DNA of 64,000 nt from Sulfurovum sp. TSL1 (lineage in GTDB: Bacteria > Campylobacterota > Campylobacteria > Campylobacterales > Sulfurovaceae), in assembly GCF_019972135.1 (NCBI RefSeq), contig NZ_BPFI01000001.1:1285106-1349105 (forward strand), read 5' to 3'. Shown here one piece after another: positions 1-9,450 of this stretch. Position numbers and translations under genes: made by a program. Each line of letters begins with the position of its first letter. Position 1 is the first letter of the stretch. The notes under the pieces are model-generated. The model was not told where the DNA came from and ran no database searches. It saw only the letters and a program-made list of their open reading frames with translations.

Positions 1-732
1 TTCTTTTTTATCTGAAGCCTGAACACATTCCACTTCTTTCTCTTCAACTTTCGGCAACACTGCAAGCAGTTTTGTCAGATATCCTTCTGCTTCATCCAAT
101 GTGATATCACCGCCCACAACCCCTATGGCATTGTTATACCCTAAATGTGTAGAGATAAATGTCTGGATATCTTCCAGCGACATACTCTCTATACTCTCGA
201 TCGTACCGTCATAGGGTCTGGCTAACGCGCTCCCTTTAAAAAGAGTCGCTCTCAAAGAGGTACCTGCGATATAATCAAAATCACTCTTCTTTTGTGTCAG
301 CCAGCCGATCTTTTGATGTTTAATCTGAGACAATGCCTCTTTGGTGTAGTTCGGATCCTTTAAAAGTTCCTCCAGACGCTCTACCGCATAGGGAAATTCA
401 CTTTTTAATGAAGAGACCTCTATCACGAAACTCTCACGTCCCACATGTGCACCGATCTCTACAGCATGCGCATCAAGTTTTGTAGCAAACCCTACACTAC
501 CCTCTTTAGAGGTACCTTCATTCATAAGTCTTGCAGACATATCGGCCAAACCATCTTTGGTATTGCTCAAATGTCCTGCATTTTTAAAGATCAGTTGGAT
601 CGATACGATAGGAAGATACTTCTCTTGCTCAAATATAACAGGTACTTTGCTTCCTTTAACCTCGATCTCTTGAACGAATGCTGCCATCAATACTCCTTGT
701 ACTGCTATCCATAATAAAATAATTTTCTTCAT
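1..732 (-). CDS. M16-family (insulinase-like) peptidase homologue, partial, probably inactive subunit
   Basis: The gene runs off the left edge; about 244 N-terminal residues are present, starting at the ATG at 732. Residues 1-17 look like a signal peptide (KKIILLWIAVQGVLMA), so the protein is probably exported. The region around residues 51-74 aligns with the M16 zinc-binding segment, but where active enzymes have HxxEH this one reads GLADMSARLMNEGT, so both His ligands and the catalytic Glu are absent. M16 proteins often work as pairs in which one partner is catalytically dead, and that is the likely role here. The missing C-terminal half prevents a firmer assignment. It lies on the same strand as mqnC but 161 bp downstream of it. 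Confidence 0.75.
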   Translation of the reverse strand, partial: MKKIILLWIAVQGVLMAAFVQEIEVKGSKVPVIFEQEKYLPIVSIQLIFKNAGHLSNTKDGLADMSARLMNEGTSKEGSVGFATKLDAHAVEIGAHVGRESFVIEVSSLKSEFPYAVERLEELLKDPNYTKEALSQIKHQKIGWLTQKKSDFDYIAGTSLRATLFKGSALARPYDGTIESIESMSLEDIQTFISTHLGYNNAIGVVGGDITLDEAEGYLTKLLAVLPKVEEKEVECVQASDKKE

Positions 733-893
733 ATAAAACCTTTAGGTTTTTATTTACTCTAAAGTAAAAATAATTGTGACTGGTCACATGAATCAACTGC
801 TAACAAATAACTACATTGCAGTGCGACCAGGGCACTAAATACCGAGTCGTAAGTTAACGTAATTCTTTTGAACTTTGCCTCAAAAACATCTAA

Positions 894-1967
894 TCAATAA
901 TAACGTTCTAATATCTCATACGCAGTATTGCGTTTTGCAGGGTTTTCCCCCACATCTCTGATGAGCTTGATCATCTCTTCCTGGTTCATCTGGTTTTTCG
1001 CTCCTGCTGCAGAAACGACGTTTTCTTCCATCATCGTTGAACCCAGATCATTCGCACCGAAAAGCAGTGCCATTTGTCCTATGTAAGAGCCCTGTGTGAC
1101 CCATGAACTCTGAATGTTGGGTACATTGTCCAAAAAGAGTCTGGCTACAGCCAGATAACGGAGATAGAGATTTGAAGAGGTCTTAGTGATCGTCGGTAAC
1201 TCTCTTTTCAGCTGTGTATGGTCGCTTTGATAAGACCACATGATAAATGCTCTAAACCCTCCGGTTTCATCCTGAAGCTGACGTACATAATCCCAATGTT
1301 CTACGATCTCACGGGTTGTCTCTACCGTACCATACATCATTGTAGCCGTTGACTTGATGCCAAGTTTATGTGCCTGACGATGTACATCCAGCCATGTGTC
1401 TTTATCATGTTTTTTAGGTGCGATGATGTCACGTACCCTGTCTGAAAGTATCTCTGCACCTGCACCGGGAATTGAACTGAGCCCCTTTGCTTTCAATCTG
1501 CGCAGGACTTCGGAGATACTGATCTTTGAACGGTTGGCAATGTAATCTATCTCGATGGATGAAAAACCGTGTATCGTGACTTGCGGGTATTTCTTTGAGA
1601 TATGTTCCACCAGATCTTCATACCACTCTATCTGCAGTTTAGGGTGTACGCCTCCTTGAAAGAGTATCTGTGTTCCGCCTATGGCCAAAAGTTCATCTAT
1701 CTTCTGATCGATCTCATCAAATGTAAGAATGTACGCATCTTCTTTTTTCTCATGCGTATAAAAAGCGCAAAACTTACAATCCACCCAACAAATGTTCGTG
1801 TAGTTGATATTTCTGTCCACAACAAATGTCGTGACACCTTTGGGATGCATCTCTTTTTTACGTGCGAGTGCCATCTTCCCAAGGGTTTTCAGATCAGCGT
1901 TTTCAATAAGCTCTACTGCCTCATCAATACTCATACGTTGATGTGTGGAATTGGTACGAATCGTCAT
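894..1967 (-). CDS. mqnC: Cyclic dehypoxanthinyl futalosine synthase (radical SAM)
   Basis: 357 aa, usual family length. It should carry out the radical-SAM cyclisation step of the futalosine route to menaquinone, the route used by Campylobacterota. The radical SAM cluster motif CX3CX2C is visible at C60, C64 and C67 (CWVDCKFC). LFQGGVHP, SIPGAGAEILSDRVR and the C-terminal EENVVSAAGAKNQ fit MqnC rather than MqnE. The start at 1967 has GAGG about 8 nt upstream; an internal Met12 is the alternative. It follows nusB by 40 nt and is probably the last gene of the minus-strand run from the EamA gene. Confidence 0.92.
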   Translation of the reverse strand: MTIRTNSTHQRMSIDEAVELIENADLKTLGKMALARKKEMHPKGVTTFVVDRNINYTNICWVDCKFCAFYTHEKKEDAYILTFDEIDQKIDELLAIGGTQILFQGGVHPKLQIEWYEDLVEHISKKYPQVTIHGFSSIEIDYIANRSKISISEVLRRLKAKGLSSIPGAGAEILSDRVRDIIAPKKHDKDTWLDVHRQAHKLGIKSTATMMYGTVETTREIVEHWDYVRQLQDETGGFRAFIMWSYQSDHTQLKRELPTITKTSSNLYLRYLAVARLFLDNVPNIQSSWVTQGSYIGQMALLFGANDLGSTMMEENVVSAAGAKNQMNQEEMIKLIRDVGENPAKRNTAYEILERYY

Positions 1968-2007
1968 TTAGTGCCTCACTCAGATTGCGTTTTAACGCTT
2001 ATCATTT

Positions 2008-2400
2008 TTATTTATCCAATGCATCCAAAACACCATTGATAAACTGTGGTGATTTTTCATCTGCAAGCTCTTTAGCCAATTCAACCGCTTCATTGATGAT
2101 AATGGCTTTATCTGTTTTTGCAACAAGGATCTCATAGGCTCCCAGTCTCATGATCGCTTTTTCTACTTTGCCTATGCCATCATAATCCCAATCCTTCAAA
2201 TGCTCTTGAATTTTGGCATCCAACATTTCAAGATTTTCTATAGTTCCCTGGAAAAGAATATCTGAAAACTCTTTTTGCTTGTTTCGGATCTTACCCTCTT
2301 CCAAAATTTCATCTGAGAACTTACCTATATTATTATTTCCTAGGTCATACGCATAGAGTAGCCCGACTACAGCGGTACGTGCCTGATGTCTGGTAGCCAT
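2008..2400 (-). CDS. nusB: Transcription antitermination factor NusB
   Basis: 130 aa, typical NusB size. The N-terminal ATRHQARTAVVGLLYAYDLG and the C-terminal IIINEAVELAKELADEKSPQ are the characteristic NusB helices. NusB with NusE (S10) binds boxA RNA and supports antitermination on rRNA operons. The start overlaps the ribH stop by one base; the ribH-nusB pairing is a very common bacterial arrangement and supports both calls. Confidence 0.95.
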   Translation of the reverse strand: MATRHQARTAVVGLLYAYDLGNNNIGKFSDEILEEGKIRNKQKEFSDILFQGTIENLEMLDAKIQEHLKDWDYDGIGKVEKAIMRLGAYEILVAKTDKAIIINEAVELAKELADEKSPQFINGVLDALDK

Positions 2401-2867
2401 TAGTCAATCTCACTGTAAAGGTTGATAAGTTCGATCAGTCCTACCATCGCTTCAGCACCTTTGTTTCCTGCCTTGGTACCTGCTCTCTCTATAGCCTGCT
2501 CGATGCTGTCTACGGTAAGTACACCGAAGGTTGCCGGTTTACCATGCTTCAGAGTGACAGATGCCACACCTTTCGTTGCTTCTGCCGATACATAGTCAAA
2601 GTGAGGGGTTGCACCACGGATCACTGCTCCTAAACAACATACGGCATCATATTTACCAGAAGCCAATGCTTTGTCCAATGCGAACGGTATCTCAAATGCA
2701 CCCGGTACCAGGATAAGATCGAGATCCTCTGCATTTCCGCCATGTCTCGCATAGGCATCTTTTGCTCCCTCTACCAGTCTATCTGTAATAAAGTGGTTAA
2801 ATCTTGCATTGATGATCGCTACTTTTTTACTCTTATCTACCGATAACTGACCTTCTACAATTTTCAT
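2400..2867 (-). CDS. ribH: 6,7-dimethyl-8-ribityllumazine synthase
   Basis: 155 aa, normal length for lumazine synthase, the penultimate riboflavin enzyme (condenses the ribitylaminopyrimidine with dihydroxybutanone phosphate). Seen motifs are [16 protein letters not shown] near the N terminus, VPGAFEIP, and [17 protein letters not shown], which contains the active-site His. The C-terminal [10 protein letters not shown] is also typical. It sits 34 nt after kdsA and overlaps nusB by one base, so the three are probably co-transcribed. Confidence 0.96.
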   Translation of the reverse strand: MKIVEGQLSVDKSKKVAIINARFNHFITDRLVEGAKDAYARHGGNAEDLDLILVPGAFEIPFALDKALASGKYDAVCCLGAVIRGATPHFDYVSAEATKGVASVTLKHGKPATFGVLTVDSIEQAIERAGTKAGNKGAEAMVGLIELINLYSEID

Positions 2868-2901
2868 GCTATTCCTTTAATTTTTAGTATTTAAATTTAT
2901 G

Positions 2902-3702
2902 TTATTCGACGATCATTCTGATCGCATCGATCTGTTGGATCAATGCATCCAATTTACTTAACTCTATCATGTTCGGGCCATCACTTAAAGCGATACTCGG
3001 ATCAAAGTGTGTTTCAAAAAAGAAACCGTCCACCCCTACTGCTGCCGCTGCACGTGCAAGATAAGGGACAAATGAAGCGTCTCCACCTGAACTTGCTCCG
3101 CCGGAAGCTGGCATCTGTACAGAGTGTGTTGCATCAAAGATCACCGGGGCAAACTCACGCATCGTTTTAAGACCACGCATATCTACCACAAGGTTACCGT
3201 ATCCGAATGTTGTACCTCTCTCGGTGAGCCATACATTATATTTCTTGGCATTTTCATAACTGACCTCTCCGTCAAACCCTCTGGTTTTAAGCACTTTTCC
3301 CACAGAGTGTTCCATCGCGGCAGGCGCCAGGAACTGTCCTTTTTTGATGTTCACTACCGCAGAGGTTTTTGCAGCAGCCACAAGCAGATCAGTCTGACGA
3401 CATAAAAATGCAGGGATTTGAAGTACATCTGCTACCTCAGCCGCTGCTGCCGGTTGTGTATAGTCATGGACATCTGTTAAGATCTTATAGCCAAACTGCT
3501 CTTTGACCTCTTGAAGCATTTTAAGTCCTTCATCCAGTCCCGGCCCTCTAAAAGAATCCAGACTGGTACGGTTGGCTTTGTCAAAACTGGCTTTAAAATA
3601 GAAGTCTTTGGTACAGTCATCATGGTACTGACCCAAAGATTCTGCGATACGCATCACATTGTCACGGCTCTCCAGAACACAGGGTCCAGCAATTAAAATC
3701 AT
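2902..3702 (-). CDS. kdsA: 3-deoxy-8-phosphooctulonate (KDO-8-P) synthase
   Basis: 266 aa. Condenses PEP with arabinose 5-phosphate to give KDO-8-phosphate for the LPS inner core. Motifs include IAGPCVLES at residues 4-12, the RGPGLDEG loop, [19 protein letters not shown] and DATHSVQMP. The Cys in AGPC (C8) is at the position that marks the metal-dependent class (Aquifex type) as opposed to the Asn of the E. coli metal-independent enzyme; metal dependence is inferred from that residue. The start overlaps the stop of the upstream transporter gene by 4 nt. Confidence 0.95.
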   Translation of the reverse strand: MILIAGPCVLESRDNVMRIAESLGQYHDDCTKDFYFKASFDKANRTSLDSFRGPGLDEGLKMLQEVKEQFGYKILTDVHDYTQPAAAAEVADVLQIPAFLCRQTDLLVAAAKTSAVVNIKKGQFLAPAAMEHSVGKVLKTRGFDGEVSYENAKKYNVWLTERGTTFGYGNLVVDMRGLKTMREFAPVIFDATHSVQMPASGGASSGGDASFVPYLARAAAAVGVDGFFFETHFDPSIALSDGPNMIELSKLDALIQQIDAIRMIVE

Positions 3703-4601
3703 TTTAGTCCTTTAGGCAGAGCTACGAGAAGCCCTGATAATATTACCAAGATTATACCCAAAACTGTCCAAATATCAGGAATGGGGTCTCCAAGCATGAT
3801 ACCGATCACCACTGCAAAGACAATATTACTGTAACTAATGGTACCAACGATACCTGCCTTTGTCAGTTCATACGCTTTGGTCATCAAAAGCTGGGAGATT
3901 GTTGCAAAGAGACCTACGGCTACAACATAAGCCCATTGACTGCCCTCCGGCATGACAAACGCTGCAAACATCCAATCAAACTCTTCTGAAACGTTCACAT
4001 AGGGTGTGATAAGCATCAGAAATAGCGGAGCAACAGTTCCTACCCCCATAAACGACATCACTATGGCACGTGTATCATAATACTTTCGGAGTTCCCGTAT
4101 GGAAGTATACGCCAGTGCTGCACCTATACCTGAAAAAATACCTAACATGTCATATTTGTCAAAGCTTCCGCCTTCAGGTTGTGCTACCAGAACAATCCCT
4201 ATGAATCCTATGATGATGGCCAATAAAGCACTCTTGTGCAATTTCTCATTTAAAAACAGATAGGCAAATATGGCCACAAAGATCGGTGAGGTTTTGTTAT
4301 AGGTCACGGCTTCACCCAGAGGAATATATGCCATGATATAAAAATATGCCAAAAGCGCTGCAAACCCCATAGAACCACGGAAAATAAGCAAGAAGGGCTT
4401 TCCTCCTATTTGCTTTAAAGGGACTCTATAAATGGCAACGCCTACAAGAATGACCCCAAAGATATTCCGGAAAAAAGTCACTTCCACAGGAGGGAGTACC
4501 TGACTCACGACTTTTGCAAATCCTCCCATCACCGCAAAGCTCAAAGAAGCCAACAGCATCAAAAGGATACCTCTGTCCATATTTTTAATTATTTCTATCA
4601 A
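3699..4601 (-). CDS. EamA/DMT-family transporter
   Basis: 300 aa with about ten hydrophobic segments arranged as two repeated halves, as in the drug/metabolite transporter superfamily with two EamA domains. The region [27 protein letters not shown] is the typical end of the first EamA repeat. The substrate cannot be read from sequence. It is the first gene of the minus-strand run and overlaps kdsA by 4 nt, so it is translationally coupled to KDO synthesis; that does not by itself reveal a substrate. Confidence 0.85.
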   Translation of the reverse strand: MIEIIKNMDRGILLMLLASLSFAVMGGFAKVVSQVLPPVEVTFFRNIFGVILVGVAIYRVPLKQIGGKPFLLIFRGSMGFAALLAYFYIMAYIPLGEAVTYNKTSPIFVAIFAYLFLNEKLHKSALLAIIIGFIGIVLVAQPEGGSFDKYDMLGIFSGIGAALAYTSIRELRKYYDTRAIVMSFMGVGTVAPLFLMLITPYVNVSEEFDWMFAAFVMPEGSQWAYVVAVGLFATISQLLMTKAYELTKAGIVGTISYSNIVFAVVIGIMLGDPIPDIWTVLGIILVILSGLLVALPKGLK

Positions 4602-4688
4602 AAGAGTGTCCTCATTGTTTCTAAAGAAGTTTTTTACATAGACAAAACATCATTTGCTAATTTTGTGAAAGTGTAGCATAATACCTTT

Positions 4689-4949
4689 ATGAATGATGCA
4701 GAATTTTATACAAACCTCGTAGCCCTTCCCAATGGTGCAAATGATGTACGATATCTTGGCAAACGATATCTACTACGAAAAGAGACATTACTGGGCGGAA
4801 AACTTCTCAAAATCTATGCAGAAGAGCTGGGTGGTAATGACATCATCAGTGGAAACTACTACCCCACCATCAAACACGGGATGCTGAAACCTTGTGAGAT
4901 GTCAGATAAAAAAGTGATCGACTTTGTGCTCAATGCCAAAGCTATTTGA
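4689..4949 (+). CDS. Small hypothetical protein
   Basis: 86 aa, no recognised domain. The sequence is soluble in character, with no signal peptide or membrane segment, and ends FVLNAKAI. It begins 88 nt from the divergent transporter gene and its 3' end overlaps the convergent DUF3108 gene by 8 nt. Composition looks like its neighbours and it does not lie opposite another gene, so it is probably real. No function is proposed. Confidence 0.6.
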   Translation: MNDAEFYTNLVALPNGANDVRYLGKRYLLRKETLLGGKLLKIYAEELGGNDIISGNYYPTIKHGMLKPCEMSDKKVIDFVLNAKAI

Positions 4950-5688
4950 TCCTTGCAAGTTTTGCATCCCCGTAGAACAGTATATCTTTGATTGCTGATC
5001 TATGGATAAAACCGTCATTTGCAACAGCCAGTAAGATATCACCTTTTTTCTTTCTGAAATTTTTTTGGTGAATGAACGCCTTGGCATAGAGCTTTGCATC
5101 CTGCCCCAGATCTTTTTGATACTCTGCTACCTGGACATTATCGGGTATAGTGATCTGTACTTCACCATTTTGCTTTTCAAGTCCCACTGACTTAAACAGA
5201 TAAGTTCTACCTTTTGGCTTCTGACTCACAGCATGGCCCAGGTTAAAGTAGAGTGTCAACAGGTCATCTTCGGCATAAAATTTGAGTGTTTCGGTATGGT
5301 CTTCTACCAATGTTTCTTTACGCCATTTTCTCACTCTTTTTGTCACATGCTTCTTATGATGATCGATATGATACTCTTTCATGACTCTTTTATCTTTTTT
5401 CTTGCTTGTCATCTGATAAAAATCACTGACCATCAGTCCATCTTTGATATGCCCTTTGGAAACATAGTGTTCCGTCTGTCCGCCCATCAGCACTTTCGCA
5501 ACGCCTGACAGTGTTACTTTTGTATCGATCTGATAGGTTTCGCCATTTTGTGCAAGAGTGTTTTCAATGGTTCCTACCGTACCAAAGATCCCAAAGGTTG
5601 CCCTATAATCCAATTGGGTCACTTTGGCCGAAGCGAAACTTCCCAAAAGTAAAAACAGACCGCTCAATATAAACATTCTTCTTAGCAC
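4942..5688 (-). CDS. DUF3108-family secreted protein
   Basis: 248 aa. Residues 1-21 form a signal peptide (RMFILSGLFLLLGSFASA), so it is periplasmic or membrane associated. The mature part is beta-rich with alternating charged segments (VSKGHIKDGLMVSDFYQ, DLLTLYFNLGHAVSQ) that fit the DUF3108 family, whose function is unknown. The gene is divergent from the mscS gene with overlapping upstream regions, and convergent with the small gene at 4689-4949. Confidence 0.6.
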   Translation of the reverse strand: MLRRMFILSGLFLLLGSFASAKVTQLDYRATFGIFGTVGTIENTLAQNGETYQIDTKVTLSGVAKVLMGGQTEHYVSKGHIKDGLMVSDFYQMTSKKKDKRVMKEYHIDHHKKHVTKRVRKWRKETLVEDHTETLKFYAEDDLLTLYFNLGHAVSQKPKGRTYLFKSVGLEKQNGEVQITIPDNVQVAEYQKDLGQDAKLYAKAFIHQKNFRKKKGDILLAVANDGFIHRSAIKDILFYGDAKLARIK

Positions 5689-5763
5689 ATGGATCCTTTT
5701 CTATCTCAATTTATACCAAATTCTATTATACTTATGTGTATAAAATGTGAAGGACAACAAAAA

Positions 5764-6957
5764 ATGCCGACAACTGAAGTAAATACGACCGAATTCAATG
5801 CCACACAATGCCTCAATGTCATAGATGACCTCTCTATGAACCTTGAAGGAAACATACAGACACTGCTGGTACCTGTCTATGAAAAGTTTCCCATTTTGAC
5901 CCAGACCTTTTTAGATATCCCTTTGGCAAATCTTTTTGCTGCCATATCGGTCTTTTTACTCTTTTTACTTTTTCGAAAAATTTTCACACTGATGATCATA
6001 GGTACCCTGCAAAAAATCGCCAAAATGACAGACACCTATTATGATGACAAAGTGATCTCTGCACTCAGAGGGCCTATACGGTTTGCTTTTATACTTATCG
6101 GTGCACACCTCTTCTTCTTGCTGATCTTCAAAGAGACAGCATTCGTCAAAAACATTCTCAATACACTGGTCGTCTACACCGTATTTTGGGCCATTATTTC
6201 TGTCATGGAGTCTTTGCGCAGTGCGTTTCAGCATGCCACAGAGAAATTTAATCCCGACCTCGCCAAAGAGATGGGGAATTTCATACTTAAAATAGCCAAA
6301 ATCCTCGTAGGTGCTGTAGGTTTGGGTGCCATGCTTCAAGTCTGGGGGATCAACGTGACCGCGCTCGTTGCTTCTTTGGGGCTTGGAGGTCTTGCCTTCG
6401 CACTTGCAGCGAAAGATACCGCCTCCAATATGTTTGGCTCTTTTGCCCTGCTGGCAGATAAATCTATACGTATCGGTGAATGGATCAAAGTAGGCGGTGT
6501 CGAAGGTACAGTGGAAGATATAGGAATGCGTACGACTAAAATACGATCATTTGAAAAAGCGCTCATCACGGTTCCTAACCAGATCGTCTCTAATTCTCCT
6601 ATAGAGAACTTCTCCCGCAGAGGTGTCCGTCGGATCAAAATGCAGATAGGTCTTACCTATGGTACCAGCAGAGATCAGATGAATGCCATAGTAAAAGAGA
6701 TCCGAGCCATGCTGCATGGCCATGAGAAGATCTCTCAAAAAGAGACTTTACTGGTCAATTTTGACTCTTTTGGAGACTCTTCACTCAATATTTTCATCTA
6801 TACGTTTACCAACACTTCCAACTGGGAACGCTACTTGAATATACGGGAAGAGATCCATCTGAAGATCATGCACATTGTTGAGGAGAACGGGGCGAGTTTT
6901 GCCTTTCCTTCACGGTCGATCTATATGGAACAGATGCCTGATAAAAATATGTTATAA
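5764..6957 (+). CDS. Mechanosensitive channel, MscS family
   Basis: 397 aa from the chosen start. A frame is open from 5689, but the ATG at 5764 has AAGGA at 5750-5754 and the upstream translated residues look non-coding, so the shorter start is preferred. There are several N-terminal membrane segments, then the pore-lining MscS helix (ALVASLGLGGLAFALAAKD) and the beta domain (GEWIKVGGVEGTVEDIGMRTTKIR, followed by VPNQIVSNSPIENFSRR). It should release solutes under hypo-osmotic shock. Upstream it is divergent from the DUF3108 gene; der follows 44 nt downstream with its own -10 element. Confidence 0.9.
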   Translation: MPTTEVNTTEFNATQCLNVIDDLSMNLEGNIQTLLVPVYEKFPILTQTFLDIPLANLFAAISVFLLFLLFRKIFTLMIIGTLQKIAKMTDTYYDDKVISALRGPIRFAFILIGAHLFFLLIFKETAFVKNILNTLVVYTVFWAIISVMESLRSAFQHATEKFNPDLAKEMGNFILKIAKILVGAVGLGAMLQVWGINVTALVASLGLGGLAFALAAKDTASNMFGSFALLADKSIRIGEWIKVGGVEGTVEDIGMRTTKIRSFEKALITVPNQIVSNSPIENFSRRGVRRIKMQIGLTYGTSRDQMNAIVKEIRAMLHGHEKISQKETLLVNFDSFGDSSLNIFIYTFTNTSNWERYLNIREEIHLKIMHIVEENGASFAFPSRSIYMEQMPDKNML

Positions 6958-6958
6958 T
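6953..6958 (+). promoter_or_regulatory. Putative -10 element for der
   Basis: A perfect TATAAT overlaps the mscS stop codon, 44 nt before the der ATG. No strong -35 is seen. It suggests der can be transcribed independently of mscS. Confidence 0.45.
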
Positions 6959-7001
6959 TCTAATAATTAATAGGGAACCTCTAAAAGAAAGATTTATATT
7001 T

Positions 7002-8405
7002 ATGCAAGAACTTAAAAAAGTAGCGATACTAGGACGACCAAATGTAGGAAAGAGTTCTCTCTTCAACCGTTTGGCAAGACAAAGAGATGCCATCACCGCT
7101 GATATCTCCGGGACCACGAGAGATATCAAAAAACGTATCGTGACGATTTCAGAGAACCGTGACTTTGAAGTGATCGATACAGGGGGGATAGACTACTCTT
7201 CCGAGCTTTTCTCCAAAGTAGCCGATTTTTCAATGAAAGCTGCCCAAATGGCAGATATCATCATCTATATGGTAGATGGTAAAACACTGCCATCTGAAGA
7301 GGACAGGGAACTCTTTTATAAACTTCAGGCACTGGACAAGCCGCTTGCGCTTGTGGTCAACAAGATCGACAATGACAAAGAAGAAGAGCGTTACTGGGAA
7401 TTTTTGGAGTTTGGTGCAGAGGCAACGTTTCCTATGTCCGTCAGTCATAACCGTTATTTTAATGACTTCTATGCATGGCTTGAAGCACTCATACCTCCTC
7501 GGGAAGAAGAACCTACGGGACTTGAACTGACCGAAGATACGGAAGTAGACCCTTTTGATGAGATAGTCCGCGATATCAATAGCGTCGAAGAAGAGATAGA
7601 CAACGAGATCAAGGTGGCCATCCTCGGTCGCGTCAACACAGGGAAAAGCTCCCTCCTGAATGCACTGTTGGGTCAAGAACGTTCTGTCGTTTCAGATGTT
7701 GCAGGAACCACAATCGACCCTATTGATGAGATGATAGAGCATAATGACTACAAAATTACTTTTGTCGATACTGCGGGAATCAGAAGAAGAAGTAAAATCG
7801 TGGGTATTGAAAAGTATGCACTTTCACGTACAGAAGAAATGCTGGAAAAAGCAAACCTTGTGCTTCTTGTGCTTGATGCTACCGTAGGTGTGACAGAGCT
7901 TGATGAAAGGGTGGCCGGACTGATAGAAAAATACAAACTGGCTTGCCTGATCGTCGTGAACAAATGGGATATCCATGAAGAGAAAACCTATGAAGAAATG
8001 GTTGAAGAGATACGTGATGAGCTGAAGTTCCTCCACTATGCGCCGCTGATCACCATTTCGGCAAAAACAGGATTGCGCGTCAACAAAATACTCGACAAAG
8101 TGACAGAGATCTATCAACGATATACCCGACGTATCCCTACTTCCGAACTGAACGATACGATACGTGAAGCCATAAGAAGACACCATGTACCCACACACAA
8201 CGGTGCAGTAGTAAACATCAAGTTTGCAACACAGTATGAGACCAAACCGCCAAAAATTGCCCTCATCAGCAATAGACCTGAATTTATACACTTCTCCTAT
8301 AAACGTTATCTGGCGAATTTCCTTCGAAGCAAATATGACTTTGAAGGGGTACCTTTAGACATCGTTGCCCGTAAACGCGGCGAGCGCTTCGATGACGATG
8401 AATAG
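7002..8405 (+). CDS. der: Ribosome-biogenesis GTPase Der (EngA)
   Basis: 467 aa, normal size. Two tandem GTPase domains are visible: G1 at residues 11-19 (GRPNVGKSS) with IDTGGID and NKID, then a second G1 (GRVNTGKSS, near residue 208) with VDTAGIRRR and NKWD. An acidic linker (about residues 170-200) separates them and a KH-like domain ends the protein (KPPKIALISNRPEFIHFSYKRY region). Der acts in 50S subunit maturation and is essential in most bacteria. Confidence 0.97.
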   Translation: MQELKKVAILGRPNVGKSSLFNRLARQRDAITADISGTTRDIKKRIVTISENRDFEVIDTGGIDYSSELFSKVADFSMKAAQMADIIIYMVDGKTLPSEEDRELFYKLQALDKPLALVVNKIDNDKEEERYWEFLEFGAEATFPMSVSHNRYFNDFYAWLEALIPPREEEPTGLELTEDTEVDPFDEIVRDINSVEEEIDNEIKVAILGRVNTGKSSLLNALLGQERSVVSDVAGTTIDPIDEMIEHNDYKITFVDTAGIRRRSKIVGIEKYALSRTEEMLEKANLVLLVLDATVGVTELDERVAGLIEKYKLACLIVVNKWDIHEEKTYEEMVEEIRDELKFLHYAPLITISAKTGLRVNKILDKVTEIYQRYTRRIPTSELNDTIREAIRRHHVPTHNGAVVNIKFATQYETKPPKIALISNRPEFIHFSYKRYLANFLRSKYDFEGVPLDIVARKRGERFDDDE

Positions 8406-8426
8406 TGTTTTTTACTAACACTTCGC

Positions 8427-8451
8427 TATAATCCCCTAAAATTATTTTAGG
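8427..8451 (+). promoter_or_regulatory. trpS -10 element and palindrome overlapping its ribosome-binding site
   Basis: TATAAT lies at 8427-8432. It is followed at once by CCTAAAATtATTTTAGG (8435-8451), two perfect 8-bp arms around one base. The right arm contains the start of the Shine-Dalgarno AGGA (8449-8452), and the trpS ATG is at 8459. The element could be a protein operator at the transcription start or a weak hairpin that masks the ribosome-binding site. The sequence cannot decide between them. Confidence 0.45.
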
Positions 8452-8458
8452 ATGATAT

Positions 8459-9421
8459 ATGCGTGTACTTACAGGAATACAAGCTTCAGGAAAACTGCAT
8501 TTAGGGAATTATTTTGGCGCCATGAAGCCCATGGTCGAGCTTCAAGAAGAGCATGAACTTTTTACTTTTATCGCCAACTACCACTCACTGACCACTTCAA
8601 AAGATGCAGCCACACTGAGACAACACACTATCGATGCTGCTGTTGACTACCTTTCCATTGGGATCGACCCTGAGAAGACAACATTCTGGGTACAGAGTGA
8701 CATGCCTGAAGTCCTTGAACTTTACTGGATACTCTCTAAATTCACCCCTATGGGACTACTGGAGCGTGCGCATTCCTACAAAGATAAAATCGCCAAAGGT
8801 ATCGCTGCCAACCATGCACTCTTCTCCTATCCTGTACTGATGGCCGCAGACATCCTGATGTTGGATACCCAAAAGGTGCCTGTGGGAAAAGACCAGATCC
8901 AACATGTTGAAATGACAAGAGACATCGCGATCAAATTCAACAATGAGTATGGAGAGATCTTTACACTTCCAGAACACCTTGTACAAGAAGATGTAGCTAC
9001 GATCCCTGGCATTGACGGACAAAAGATGAGTAAGAGTTATGGCAACGCCATTGACCTTTTTATGGATGAAAAACCGCTGCAAAAAAGATGTAACAAGATC
9101 ATCTCATCCTCCACTCCATTAGGGGAACCGTTGGAGTATGAGGGGGACAATATCTATGCACTGGCCTCACTCTTTTTAAACGAGGAGCAGAAACTTGAAC
9201 TGCAGGCACGTTATAAAAGCGGTAAAGAGGGGTATGGTCACTTCAAAAAATATCTCAAAGAGTTGATCTGGGAAGAGTTGGGTGAAGCGAGAGAAAAACG
9301 GGAGTATTACCTCAACCATATGGATGAAGTCAATGACATTTTAGCAGCAGGCGCCAAGAAAGCCAGAGCGATCGCAAATACCAAAATGTCTAAAGTGAGA
9401 GAAGCGGTAGGGCTACTGTAA
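8459..9421 (+). CDS. trpS: Tryptophanyl-tRNA synthetase
   Basis: 320 aa, typical bacterial TrpRS. The class I signature HLGN (HIGH equivalent) is at residues 14-17 in GKLHLGNYFG, and KMSKS follows in DGQKMSKSYGN. Other matches are the family segment LMAADILMLDTQKVPVGKDQ and the C-terminal KARAIANTKMSKVREAVGL. It charges tRNA-Trp. The start has AGGA 7 nt upstream. Confidence 0.97.
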   Translation: MRVLTGIQASGKLHLGNYFGAMKPMVELQEEHELFTFIANYHSLTTSKDAATLRQHTIDAAVDYLSIGIDPEKTTFWVQSDMPEVLELYWILSKFTPMGLLERAHSYKDKIAKGIAANHALFSYPVLMAADILMLDTQKVPVGKDQIQHVEMTRDIAIKFNNEYGEIFTLPEHLVQEDVATIPGIDGQKMSKSYGNAIDLFMDEKPLQKRCNKIISSSTPLGEPLEYEGDNIYALASLFLNEEQKLELQARYKSGKEGYGHFKKYLKELIWEELGEAREKREYYLNHMDEVNDILAAGAKKARAIANTKMSKVREAVGLL

Positions 9422-9433
9422 ATTCAGCCCTAC
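9407..9433 (+). terminator. Putative intrinsic terminator of trpS
   Basis: Perfect 8-bp arms GTAGGGCT (9407-9414) and AGCCCTAC (9426-9433) overlap the trpS stop codon and are followed by only a short T run (TTTC). The U tract is weak, but the stem is GC-rich and sits between convergent genes. Confidence 0.5.
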
Positions 9434-9450
9434 TTTCACTTCATCGACAC

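Noticed and set aside
5689-5763. Longer start for the MscS gene
   Set aside because: No ribosome site at 5689, region overlaps the divergent promoter, and ATG 5764 has AAGGA.
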